Positions 1 to 10,831 of a DNA stretch of 64,000 nt are shown here, piece after piece. Numbering within the stretch: the stretch's first letter is position 1; each line of letters begins with the position of its first letter. Below the pieces are notes generated by a model that was not told where the DNA came from, ran no database searches, and saw only the letters and a program-made list of their open reading frames with translations. This DNA is from Dactylis glomerata. Its lineage: Eukaryota > Streptophyta > Magnoliopsida > Poales > Poaceae. The stretch is taken from NCBI GenBank assembly GCA_007115705.1, contig QXEO01002100.1:1054001-1118000 (forward strand). Direction: 5' to 3'. A program made the translations under genes and the position numbers.

Positions 1-1326
1 CTAATTGCTTTTTTGGCGATAGTATGTGCCAATATGATTGAAATCTAAAAAAAAATGAATACTATTTTTCTGAATCCGCATCAGTAAATCACAAAGAAGT
101 TTTATATGGTTTTAAGAACAAAATGTTCAGGATTTGAAAAAAGAGGCTGACCGACATTTAGGATTTAATTTGAAAGTAGTGGCAGAAACAATGAGTCAAG
201 AATGTATAATTGTGCCTTGTGCGAAGAGATGGTCCATCCAACATAAGCCATTACAGGAAACGAGCTCTACGTACAGCCTGAAGCCTAGGGCCGTGAGCAT
301 AGGTCACTGGTCACATCAGCTCTTTCTTGAACAAAGGGTCGGGTTGTCCGGCGCGTTTGTCGGGTGCCGTTTGGGGACGCGGCTAGGGATGCTTACATGC
401 TTGCTCTTGTGTCTAGCTACCAATCAAAAAATACCGATATAGGAGTATGTGTGATTGAGTGAATTAAGTATTTAGATCCTAACAAAGATTAACAAAACAT
501 TATTCATATATGTCTAGCACGTGACAAAGGCATTTGTCACAATTCAATCTTAAACCCAAAAGGAAATCATATGCTAAGGGTGACTTTAATTTACTCCGAT
601 CCCAAGCCACGTGATTCATCCACCGTTGAAGTTCCACCTGATGTTGCATCAATGAAATAGATTAAACGCTTGAGATAGACAGAGGTAGACAAGGCGAAAA
701 ACTATTGAAGAAGCAAATAAGCAACTAATTAAAAATGGACAACGCATCTTCCCTACAATTAGCTGTGATTGTTTATGTATATGATCATATTTTTACATAT
801 ACCCATGGAACTTAACTAGATGGTATACACTATACAGAGGTTAGAAACACAGATCAATTATGCACCCACACGAAGCAACACCTATATGCATACAGATTGT
901 TGAGCATGGAAGTTAGATAAAAGGTTCAATTTAAATGAGATGCATGTCTTTGCAACTATGGCAGAATCATCATCACATCATCTGGAAATAAGAACAGACA
1001 AGAATTTTTTTTGATATTTACGAAACGAATCTCTTAAATATTGTGAAAAACTAGGTGAAGTGACTCACAAATATGTTTTATAGCAATTTTTACAGCAAAA
1101 AATGGAGTATGGAGTTATTTAGTATTATAATAGATATACATCAGCGCATCGTACAACCTAATAACAAACCAAAAACTAATAAGTACTCACATTGCGTCTA
1201 ATTCGAACAGATTATGCAACCTCAGAAAATATCAGTACAAGAGAATAGTAAATATCGTAGAGGTAGGCATGTGTGTAGACTGTAGAGAAGTAGGCATGAT
1301 GTGTGTTGATATTACCTGATAGAGTA
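1..1326. other. AT-rich intergenic DNA downstream of the DUF1618 gene
   Basis: No gene is supported here. A 102-codon open frame at 134-442 (plus) has no recognisable domain and no codon or splice context that favours it. The stretch is AT rich and probably contains the 3' UTR and downstream flank of the minus-strand gene that ends at 1327. I saw no terminal repeats or target-site duplications. Confidence 0.5.
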
Positions 1327-2660
1327 TTAATTGGTAGACTTGGAGATACTGCAAGTGCAATAGGTATAGGTTACGTCTACAGGGGGGCGTGACTTCACCA
1401 CACTCTGCACCCTTTGGTTCTTCATATCAATGGCGAGAACCCATGACTTAGGGTGCAAGAACTTCACTCTGGCAGTCAGGTAAACAATATCACCATCGCC
1501 ATCGCTTGCATTCATGCCAAAGAAGGGGTCAGACACAAAGAGGTTCTGCAAGCCTCGCTGCTCCACCTCGGCCTCACCATGGCTGCCGTCCAGCAGTGAC
1601 AGTGGCAGCTCAGATTCAGTGTAGTCACCGACAGCAATGTCAGAAGCTCGGAGTGTGCAGTCCTTGTGCCAATCATCATAAGAATTACTCATCTTTTTGT
1701 TGCTCCATGTAATGATCTCCCAGCTTTCCATTCGGGAGCAGGGCCACCCGGTTTCTTTATCATGCCCAGGAAGCTCAACAATGTTAAATTCCAGATGGAC
1801 AAACCGTAGGCGGCCATTGAGGAAGGAGATGCCACGCGTATATCTTGCGTTGGTTAGTACCCGGCATGAGGAATCAGAAGCTTCGATTTGCTTCAACGGA
1901 AGCGGCACCGTCACACCTCTGAGCCTAAGCTCATCGCCCATCACGTCACAGAAGACGATGCCACCGTAGAGATCGACCCAGCCTATGGTGCCTCCGAGCG
2001 TGATAGCACTGGACGTCTGATGGTAATTGAGACGGTTCAGCTCCATGGGGATCTGCACGGGAAAGTCGTTCTGCAGCGACTCCACAAGCTTCGTCCTTGA
2101 GGTCCAGCCCTCGGACTCGGAGTCGAGCAGGTGGAGCAGGAAACTGTTGGGCCTGTACCTATTGTCAGGAACAAGGGCGACAATGGTGTAGCGGCCGTCT
2201 TTGCGGGGGACGATGCCGGCCTGGTGGATGTCGTTCAAACTGACTGGCGGGTGCGGCAGCAGTTTGAGTGATGGCCGTCTGGGGCCGGCACGGTAGATGA
2301 AGAAGTCGCTGGTGCGGAACTTCGGGAAGACATATTGAGTCCCGACGTATAGGTGGAAGAGGATGAGGTCGTCCGCCATGAAGAGGAGTCGCGGGGGGTG
2401 GCGGAGAACGCCGTTCCGGCAGTCCACGTACAGGTTGGAGGGGAGCGGTGGGCGCTCGCGGAAAAAAGAAACGAAGATCTCATGGTGGTTGGTCGTCGTG
2501 ACATAGGCGGTGGTGTCGTCCCGAATTTTGCGCCGATTTGGGCGTAGGAATAGAGTAGGACCCAGGATGGGCCGGAAGACTCGTCGGAGGGGGTGACGGA
2601 GGTCGACATGGGAACTGTCTTCCGGGACGACTCACCGGAGGGGATGACGGAGGTAGACAT
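1327..2660 (-). pseudogene. DUF1618 family protein, frameshifted near 2520
   Basis: The main open frame (2427 down to 1327, without a true ATG) encodes about 366 residues resembling the grass-expanded DUF1618 family. It has the early CRNGVLRHPPRLLFMADD segment and a later GWVDLYGGIVFCDV segment characteristic of that family; its function is unknown. Reading upstream in the same frame gives family-like sequence (VTTTNHHEIFVSFFRERPPL) back to about 2520. Just beyond, the family-typical start (PSWVLLYSYAQIGAKFG) is in a different frame that is open from an ATG at 2660. One base missing in the G run near 2519-2522 would explain the break. Beyond the ATG the same frame stays open to a TAG near 2850 and passes through a 51-bp tandem repeat, so the start is uncertain. 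This is either a genuine pseudogene or a single-base sequence error. Confidence 0.72.
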
Positions 2661-2745
2661 GCTAACTGCCTTTTGGGACGACTCACTAGAGGGGACGACG
2701 AAGGTCGAAATGGGAACTGTCTTCTGGGACGATTCACCGGAGGAG
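2591..2745. repeat. 51-bp minisatellite, three copies
   Basis: Three successive units begin near 2593, 2644 and 2695 with period 51 bp, a multiple of three. Each unit carries a version of gacgactcaccggag and gtcgacatgggaactgt. On the minus strand it reads in frame with the DUF1618 start as 17-residue repeats of the type MSTSVIPSGESSRKTVP. The repeat therefore lies at or just before the N-terminal coding end of that gene. Confidence 0.8.
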
Positions 2746-2849
2746 ACAACGACACGGGAACTGTCTATTTTGGATTTGGTGGCAGATCTGCCGATGGAAG
2801 AAAGGCTGCGCCGACGAGGGATCTTGGATGGCAGGGAGCGCTGAAACTA

Positions 2850-3935
2850 GCTAGTGTACGCAATCCTCGACCGATCATACCATCTCCTGGGTTCCCCTGG
2901 ACAAAACGGGCTATTCCGTTTGCGGTTACCAAGTTCCTTGCCACAGACTCACAGGTGTCTTAGTTCGTTGCAATCACCCTGGGGGTCCAAAAGCCCTTAA
3001 CAAATAGCTCAGAGTGTCTTTTTTTTGTAAAATTTGTTTGAGCCCGAATCCTAGTGTTTGAATTGGGAAGAAAACGTTTGAACTCATAATTCCCGTTCCG
3101 CTGCCGTTTGCTGAGCCCACCATGTCAGGTTTACCCGTTATTCTAACAGAACTTGACTTTGTCAGCGTTAGAGTTCCGTTGCCATCGTCTTCTTCCCTGT
3201 TCTGCCGTCCTCCCCTATTCGGTTAGCCCGCCCAGCTCGCCGTCGAACCCTCGCCGTCGCTACGCCGGAATCGAGCTCGCCGTCGCTTCGCCGGAATCGA
3301 GCTCCCCGTCACTGACACCACCCTGGTGCTAGGATCTCCCACATAGTGGCAAGGGCTCCCCAGGTCGCAGTTCCGGCTCCTCTCTTCCCCCACAGATCTG
3401 AGCTCCCCAGATAGGAGATCTAGAATCGCTCCCTCTAATGTCTCTAACGGCGACGGCACCAATGGAAGCGCGACAATCTCAGAGGAGATCGGCTAGCTGT
3501 CTCTAATAGCGACGGCGGCGGTGGTCGTTCCTGTGGACTTGGTGGCGGAACCTCATGAACATCTAGTTTCTTGTTATATTAATTTTCACCGAATTCATCT
3601 CTGTAAATGCGAATCTCAAAAATGAAAAACAATAAATGTAGATTTCAGATCTGAAATTAAAGGAGAAATACTAAATCTGAAAGTTCATAATATTTGGTCG
3701 CTTCAAACTTACAGAAGCTAGTTAGTAACACAAAAGGTGGCTTTAGCCTTGTCTATACAAAAGCTATTCTTCAGAGTTAGTCTAACACTAACTATACTTA
3801 ACTGAAGAAACTAGGGGAGAGCAGCCTTCTTGGAAGTTGGCATACCAAAATGTTGTGAAGGGCTAAAGTTCATTGCTAAATCAACCGGAACTGAACGATT
3901 TCCCTTCCCGCCTAACTCCTGCTGCTTTTCTCCAT
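2850..3935. other. Intergenic DNA, no supported gene
   Basis: 2850-3560 is GC rich and includes a short direct repeat (tcgccgtcgcttacgc-like and tcgccgtcgcttcgccgg at about 3238-3300). 3560-3935 is AT rich. Short open frames lack domains. The right end is the 3' flank of the host reading frame interrupted by retrotransposon A. Confidence 0.4.
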
Positions 3936-4009
3936 TCAGCATGCATATCGTGGCTTCCCCTTCCTCGAGCGGCTGCGCTCGCCCTTGGGGGAGGAGGGCT
4001 TTTCGCGCT
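3936..4009 (-). pseudogene. 3' end of a host reading frame split by retrotransposon A
   Basis: On the minus strand this segment carries the last 22 codons and a TGA (3936-3938) of a reading frame whose first 165 codons lie at 12863-12369. Removing element A and one copy of the 5-bp target duplication leaves the frame uninterrupted across the junction, giving a protein of about 187 residues with a basic tail (KGERSRSRKGKPRYAC at the end). I recognise no domain. The frame continuity across the insertion is the evidence that the two pieces were one coding sequence. Confidence 0.55.
4005..4009. repeat. Target site duplication of element A, left (GCGCT)
   Basis: gcgct precedes the terminal TG of the left LTR and is repeated directly after the terminal CA of the right LTR at 12369-12373. 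This marks a single intact insertion event. Confidence 0.95.
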
Positions 4010-5546
4010 TGATGTCTACGCACTTCTATTCTTGTAGACACTTGTTGGGCCTCCAAGTGCAGAGGTTTGTAGAACAGCAGCAAGTTTCCCTTAAGTGGAT
4101 CACCCAAGGTTTATCGAACTCAGGAAGGTTAGAGGTCAAAGCTATCCCTCTCAAGCAACCCTGCAATTACGATACAGAAAGTTTCTTGTGTCCCCAACAC
4201 ACCCAATACACTTGTCAAATGTATAGGTGCACTAGTTCGGCGAAGAGATAGTGAAATACAAGTGGTATAGATGATTATAAGTAGCAAACGTGATATGGAA
4301 TAAATATCGCTGCGAGCAAACAAGTAATAAAATAGCAAGTAAACGATATGCAAAGCTTGGAAACAAGGCCTAGGGATCATACTTTCACTAGTGGACACAC
4401 TCCCAACAATATAACATGACTGAACAAGTAACTTCTCTTGCTAAGGTACTCTAAATTACTCTCCTATTGAATAACACTAATCACTGTGTAGTGGCTACGG
4501 AAGCACCCCTTAAAGTTTATCAAGTACTTGACAAACACCACTCATAGAGATATCCAAATCAGATCACAATTCAAGATAGAAATCATTGCAACTTAGACCA
4601 AGTACTAACACGGTGCACACACTCACACCTTTACACCATGAAAGGAGGAATAAATCACTCAAACTATCATAGCAATAATTATTCTCATAATCCACAAGGG
4701 ATCACAATCGTAGCCTAAACCAAGTACCACCATGATGCACGCACTGTCACCGTTACACCATAACAGGAGGAATAGATTACTTTAATAATATCACTAGAGT
4801 ACACAAAATATCTGAATAATAACATGTACTTGTTCAACATGATACAAAGCTCACGATCACATAAAGATCACATCATGGGAGAGAGAGGTGAACCACATAG
4901 CTACCGGTAGAGCCCTCAGCCCCGGGGATGAACTACTCCCTCCTCATCATAGGAGACATCAAGGTTGATGGAGATGGCGGTGAGGTCGATGGAGACGGCG
5001 GAGACGGCGATGGAGACCGATGGAGATGGCTCCGGGGGCACTTCCCCGTCCCGGCAGGGTGCCGGAACAGAGACTTCTGTCCCCCGAAATTCGTCGGTGG
5101 CGGCGGCGGAGCTACGAAACTCTTTCTGGAAATCTGATCGGGGGCTTAGGTTTTTCCGTCCCGAGGCTTCTTATAGGCGAAGGGGCATCACGAGAGGGCA
5201 GCCAGGGGCTCCTCACATAGGGGTGGCGCGGCCAGGGCCTGGGCCGCGCCAGCCCCTTGTGAGGGTGGCCTCTGGCCCCTCTCCTTCCTCTCTTCGGATG
5301 TCTGGATGCTCCCGAGAAAAATAGGACTTCTGGCTTTTGTTTCGTCCAATTCCGAGAATATTTCCTGTGTATCACTTCTGAAACACAAAAACAGCAGAAA
5401 ACAGGAAACTGGCACTGTGGCACTTCGTTAATAGGTTAGTTCCGGAAAATGCATAAAAGTGCCACTAAGTGTAACGAAACAATAGGCAAATGGTGTAAAA
5501 CAAAGCATGGAGCATCAAAAATTATAGATACGTTTGAGACGTATCA
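4010..5546 (-). repeat. Element A 3' LTR (left copy)
   Basis: 1537 bp, from tgatgtctac to gacgtatca on the plus strand, the same length as the right copy. It contains a GATGGAGA-type short tandem repeat at about 4966-5035 and a minus-strand TATAA at about 5171-5175. Confidence 0.95.
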
Positions 5547-5562
5547 AGCATCCCCAAGCTTA
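5547..5562 (-). other. Element A polypurine tract
   Basis: On the minus strand the sequence just inside the 3' LTR reads AAGCTTGGGGATGCT. This purine-rich tract would prime plus-strand DNA synthesis. The same tract recurs in B (about 36532-36546) and C (48851-48864). Confidence 0.75.
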
Positions 5563-8198
5563 ACTCCTGCTCGTCCTCGAGTAGGTAAGTGATAACAAAA
5601 GAATAATTTTTGAGGTGACATGCACCTACACAATCTTGATCATATATGTAAGCATTGGTGAGCTGGGATCAATAGAACTTAGAACATGGGCATGAAAGAT
5701 ATAATCATGACAATAAGAACTTAGCAACCATGTTGTAAACATGCAAATGAACACAAACAAAAGATCATGATAATGAAACAATGAAAGTCAAACGTGTGTT
5801 CTAATCATAAGGAAAAACATACAAAAGGTTTTCAGCTTGTCCTTCAAAGAGAGCAAAACATAAATGCATAGGACACCTCAAAGTTTAAGAGGGCGACTAG
5901 ATACAAATAATTTAGGAACAAGTGAAACCAACAATATGAATCAATCAATGAACCTTGGGACAATGCATATCACACTAAGAATGACAACTATGCTCTCTTA
6001 ATGGTGCATAAAGAAAGAAGGTGGTGACTCAACATAAAAGTAAAAGAAAGGCCCTTCGCAGAGGGAAGCAGTGATTTAAACATGTGCTAGAGCTTTTCAT
6101 TTGTAAAACAGAGATAAAACTTGATTTTGAGAGGTGGTTGTCTTTGTCAATGACTGGCAATGGGGACTTACTATCTTCCATAATAAACAAGTGAGAGCGG
6201 TTCCGAGTTCTTTAAAAATTGGCACATTGGTGCTCTTTTATAAAGCTTTGGCACTCCTCCCAACATTTTTCCTTTCTCAAACCATGGCTAACCGATTCAT
6301 CGGGTGCCTACCAACTTTCACAATCCATTGGAGGAGTGCCTTTTTTTTTCTTTCTTTTAGAATTAAGATTATAATGGTCTGACCAGCTCCCTTGCAAAAT
6401 TAATGACGAGCAGATGAAGCTGCCTAGTCGAGGGGTACTCAATTTAATATGGAAGATAGCAATTCCGACCACTACGTCCCCATGAGCTAAAAACAGTGGC
6501 ACAAAATAAGAAGTATTTTGAAGGTTTTTGAAAGGTAGCACACGAAAATTTTACTTTGGAATGGCTTACAAATACCATGCATAGAAATTTATAGTGGACA
6601 CAATGGAAAACTTTGGCTTTTAGGAGTTGGATGCACGAGTAGAGCTCATACTCAGTACAAGGTGAGGGCTAGCAAAAGACTGGGAGCGACCAACTAAGAG
6701 AGCAATAATGGCCATAATCATGCAAAGCGACAAAGCGACATTAAAAGAAGCATGCGATGGCATCAAAAGTCAAAAACTAAATGATCATGAAGGCTAATGG
6801 CGACTTTGGAAGAGTCTAACATGTGTGAGCATGCGCCAAGTCAACCCAAATAAAGCATCAAGGAGAAAACCAAAATAATGCTTCCATACAATAAAAACAA
6901 CGCATGATTTTTTCAAAGGCTCATTAAGCAATCTCAGTTATTTGAGACAAGTCATGCTACAGCAAAACTACTAAGCATACTATCAAAAAGACATCAAGCA
7001 TGACATGAAAAAGCCTAAGCCGCAGTCTACACAAGCTCCTTCTTGTACCACTATTTTGCACAAAGCTTTTTCTCTTTTCCAACACCATTTGAAATTTTTA
7101 TAAACACCTCTTTTGATGAAAACCAATGAAGATCAGAGGCAAAAATACACCTTGATGAAAATATATGACAAGATCTGAACACATATCAAGGCGAAAACGA
7201 AAACCAAAAGCAGTAGCAGAAAAAGAAGAACACTCGATGAACGATAAGAGTGAAAACGGAGTGTTCCTGGCAAATGAAAAGCAAGTTCATCTCCTCCAAA
7301 AGAAACATGATGTGATCTAACTATTTATTGCAGCAAACAAAACTAAACTAACTAAGAAAACTAAAACAACTGACGCTCCAAGAAAAACACATAGTGCATG
7401 AAGCAATAAAAATATAGTGTCTTGAAAGGTAACCTGATTTTTGCCGATGAAGAAGGGGTGCCTCGGGGGCATCCCCGAGCTTTGACGCTTGTACTTCTTG
7501 GATATTTCTTGGGGTGATGCATGGGCATCCCCAAGCTTGAGCTTTTGTCCATTCTTCATCTCATCTCATCATTCTCCAATCCCTACACTTGAAAACTTCC
7601 TTCATACAAAACTAAACACAATTCTATTAGCAACATTAGTGTAAGCATAAAATATATTCAACCTCTTTTAGCTTCAGGTTTCAACCCAAAACCACCACAT
7701 ATAAAGTATATACTACTGTAGCAACTTCCACAAGAGTTCTATGATCAAAAAGAACTCAAAAGAAAGCGATAAAGTGGCAAAAACAAATATTGGCAGAAAT
7801 CTGTCAAAGCTGAACAGCTGACAAAGGTCTAATTTTTGAGGGATTTTCTGTTGCTCAAATCAAAAAGTGTTCAACTAACGAAAGTTTGGATATAACCTGG
7901 GGCATATGCACAAGAAATCGCAGGTCCAAAAGATATACAGAGAATTTATACGAATTTTTACGGTGCAGCACCGAAAACTGTTTCAGGACAGCAACATCCC
8001 CAAATCTTACCTCACTCAAATTAGAGGCTTCCCTTGGCACAACAACGAAATAAAAAGGATAAGGAGCGGTTATTACAGTAGTAATAACTTCCAAGACTCA
8101 AATAAAAGAAAAAGTACTGAAAATAAAACAATGGGTTATCTCCCAAGAGTGCTTTTGTTTAACGCCTTTGAGCTAGGCGCAGTAATTTGCAAAGATGC
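5563..8198 (-). other. Element A long non-coding 3' internal region
   Basis: About 2.6 kb between the Gag stop and the polypurine tract without a long ORF. It is strongly conserved in elements B (about 36550-39080) and C (about 46330-48850, opposite strand), including a GGGGATGCCC-rich block near 7455-7535 and a pyrimidine run near 6340-6355. Conservation without coding capacity suggests RNA packaging or other cis functions, but this is inference. Confidence 0.7.
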
Positions 8199-10691
8199 TC
8201 ATGTGGGCGCCATATAAGAGCTTGAGGCAAAGGCGCCATATAGGAATTTAAAGCAATAGAGAGCATCAAAAAGCAAGTATGGAACACATTTAAATCTAAA
8301 CCACTTCCTATGAAAAATAGTCTTGTAAAGAGACAAATCATGAAAGCGCAAAGCAAAAAGCATAGGAAGGCAAAACAAGTACAACTTCAAGAATTGCAAC
8401 ATAAAGAGGGGAAACTCAATATTGTTGAGATCCATCAAACCATGTTTCCCTCTCTCATAATAACTTTCAGTAGCATCATAAATAGAACTAACAATATAAC
8501 TATCATTTAAAGCATCCCTATCATGAGCTACATGCATAAAAGGATTAATACTCCCTACATGAACAATAGTAGTAGGAGCAGATTCAATAGAATAATTATT
8601 CTCACCACCATAATCATCAAAAATAGGAGGCATATTATAATCATAACTAATTTTATCCTCAATAGTAGGTGAACTGAAAATATTATACCCATCATCACAA
8701 GCTAGAGAACTACTATGTCGCAAAGCATACTCATCAAACATATCGTCATAAGAAGGAATATGGATAGCACTAATGGTACAACAACTATTAACCTTAGAAT
8801 TGGTACCAAAAAGATTTTCAATATCAAAAGTAGAGTGCTTTTCCCAATCATGATCACTAACATAAGTAATAGGCATAGGAACATCATCCCAATCAGAATT
8901 ATCATAATCTATAGCAGGATCATAAAGCTTAAGGGAAGATACCGTGTCCTCTCGCCTTTTACTCCTCTTCTTCTTCTTCTTCTTCTTACTCTTCTTACTC
9001 TCTCCTTTAAGAGGAAGAGACTTGAAGGACATCTTCTCCACATATTCTTTAGGAGGGAAAGGCATCTTCTCCACATAATCTGGTTTGCTGACAGAAACAA
9101 CAGAAGAAACTTTGGAGGATTCCTCCTCTCTATTAATAATATCGAAACATCTATTAGTCCTGTCATAGCTTGGCAAAACATCATGTTTAATAAGATCTTG
9201 TAAGTAAGTATTTGCGAGGCAATCTTTAGCACAATAGAGATGACAACCAAGAAGGGTGCTATTAATATCAACATCATTCATGTCTATCAAAGCAAGCTTT
9301 CTAGATATCTCTTCACAATTCAAAAACAAAGTAAGCTCATCATGCTGATTGAGAGTAATCTTATCATCACAATACAAATCTGCGGTACTCGTTCGATTAA
9401 TTGGGCATTGAAAATTAAAGTGACCTTTTTCACCGCAAAATTCACAAAGAAAGGGATAAAGCTCACAAACCCATTCGCCAAGCACATCTAGATCCTTGAG
9501 CCACATGCTGGTTTCTTCATTTGCGTGGGTGATGCAATAATCTTCCTTGTTGTAACTCTGTTCACAAGGTCTATGTATTCCGCAAAAATTAACATGCTTA
9601 TAAGAAATAGTACTTTTAGAAGTTTGAGCATGTTTATTGCAATCATCAATAACAATATCACTTTCTATGCAAGTGTCCTTAAAAGGTTCATGATACACGT
9701 CCCCATTTCCTTTAGGAACATTCATATGGGAAGCAAAGGCTTTAAAGCAATCAACCATAATTTGAGGATCAAGACCATATTTAGCACTAAGCTCTTGAAA
9801 AGTAGCAGTTTCAGCGAAAGACTTAATGCAATCAAACTCATAATTCATACCTGATCCTTTACCTTTGTCGTTTTCCCATCCTTCAGCATTCTCTTGTATA
9901 CGGTCAAGAAGTTTCCACTTAGCATCTTCCTTCATATGAGTGAATGATCCAAAGCAAGAAGCATCCAAATAATCCTTATCAGGAAGAGTAAGCCGTGCAT
10001 AAAAATTATCAATAACAATATTACGGGGAAGATCATGAATAGGACATTTATGCATTAGTAACTTCAATCTTCCCCAAGCTTGGGCAATGCTTTCTCCCTC
10101 ATGCGGATGAAAATTATAAATGTAATTTCTATCTTTATAAACCTGACTAGAAGGATAGAATTTAGAATAAAAGAGATGCACAATTTCCTCCCAGTCAATA
10201 GATGGACCATCTTCAAGCAGCCGATACCACTCCTCAGCTCTGCCTTTCAATGATAAAGAGAATAGCTTCTTCTTAACTTCGTTCATTGAAATACCTGCAC
10301 ACTGGAACAACTCGCATAATTCATGTATAAAAAGCAAATGATCACCAGGATGGACAGTTCCATCACCTAAATAGTAGTTATTCCTAACACGTTCAACAAT
10401 CTTCATAGGTATTTCAAAAGGATGAGGAGCACAAGCATCATTAGAAACATCACAAATGGGAGATAAAATATCATCAGAGCAAACTTTCTCCACTAAAGCT
10501 GGGGGACTAAAAATATCATACTCAACAAAACCAGCTTCCCCAAGCTTAGACTTTTCTATAGCATTAGCATGAATAGTATTCAAAGCATTTGTGCTAATAA
10601 CATTGCTATGCGAAATAAGCTCCAAAGGATTTTCAATTTTCTCTTCAAATCTAAAATCAGGAAAAAGACTAAAGAACTCTTTGTTTTCCAT
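8199..10691 (-). CDS. gag: Gag-like polyprotein of element A (830 aa)
   Basis: An uninterrupted 830-residue frame begins at an ATG about 140 bp inside the 5' LTR. Residues about 95-270 show the retrotransposon Gag capsid-like fold signature (a GDHLLFIHELCELFQCAGI segment, then LKGRAEEWYRLLEDG and FYSKFYPSSQ). A CCHC zinc knuckle of the CX2CX4HX4C form lies at C416, C419, H424 and C429, and a lysine-rich stretch near residues 560-580. The C-terminal 150 residues are hydrophobic and aromatic with no known domain. In the virus-like particle Gag packages element RNA. There is no fused protease or polymerase, so this element could supply only structural protein. The ATG is supported by its conservation in element C and its loss (ATA) in B. 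Confidence 0.88.
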   Translation of the reverse strand: MENKEFFSLFPDFRFEEKIENPLELISHSNVISTNALNTIHANAIEKSKLGEAGFVEYDIFSPPALVEKVCSDDILSPICDVSNDACAPHPFEIPMKIVERVRNNYYLGDGTVHPGDHLLFIHELCELFQCAGISMNEVKKKLFSLSLKGRAEEWYRLLEDGPSIDWEEIVHLFYSKFYPSSQVYKDRNYIYNFHPHEGESIAQAWGRLKLLMHKCPIHDLPRNIVIDNFYARLTLPDKDYLDASCFGSFTHMKEDAKWKLLDRIQENAEGWENDKGKGSGMNYEFDCIKSFAETATFQELSAKYGLDPQIMVDCFKAFASHMNVPKGNGDVYHEPFKDTCIESDIVIDDCNKHAQTSKSTISYKHVNFCGIHRPCEQSYNKEDYCITHANEETSMWLKDLDVLGEWVCELYPFLCEFCGEKGHFNFQCPINRTSTADLYCDDKITLNQHDELTLFLNCEEISRKLALIDMNDVDINSTLLGCHLYCAKDCLANTYLQDLIKHDVLPSYDRTNRCFDIINREEESSKVSSVVSVSKPDYVEKMPFPPKEYVEKMSFKSLPLKGESKKSKKKKKKKRSKRREDTVSSLKLYDPAIDYDNSDWDDVPMPITYVSDHDWEKHSTFDIENLFGTNSKVNSCCTISAIHIPSYDDMFDEYALRHSSSLACDDGYNIFSSPTIEDKISYDYNMPPIFDDYGGENNYSIESAPTTIVHVGSINPFMHVAHDRDALNDSYIVSSIYDATESYYERGKHGLMDLNNIEFPLFMLQFLKLYLFCLPMLFALRFHDLSLYKTIFHRKWFRFKCVPYLLFDALYCFKFLYGAFASSSYMAPT

Positions 10692-10803
10692 TAAGCCTAA
10701 CTAGTGAAAATAAAAACAAGAAACAAAAAGATGTAATTGCAAAATCTAAAGGAAATAACTCCGAGCACTCACACAGGAGGATGCGAGTACCTTTTACCTT
10801 ACC

Positions 10804-10821
10804 TCCCCGGCAACGACGCCA
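10804..10821 (-). other. Element A primer binding site (tRNA-Asp)
   Basis: tccccggcaacgacgcca matches the 3' end of plant tRNA-Asp with one mismatch (A for G at the 13th base). It lies 10 bp from the 5' LTR. Elements B and C have the equivalent site. Confidence 0.88.
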
Positions 10822-10831
10822 GAAAAGAGCT

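Noticed and set aside
134..442. 102-codon open frame near the left edge
   Set aside because: No domain and no promoter or splice context; length is within chance expectation.
4928..5423. Open frames in the A, B and C LTRs around the GATGGAGA repeat
   Set aside because: They arise from a simple repeat in several frames at once, are found in every LTR copy and show no domain.
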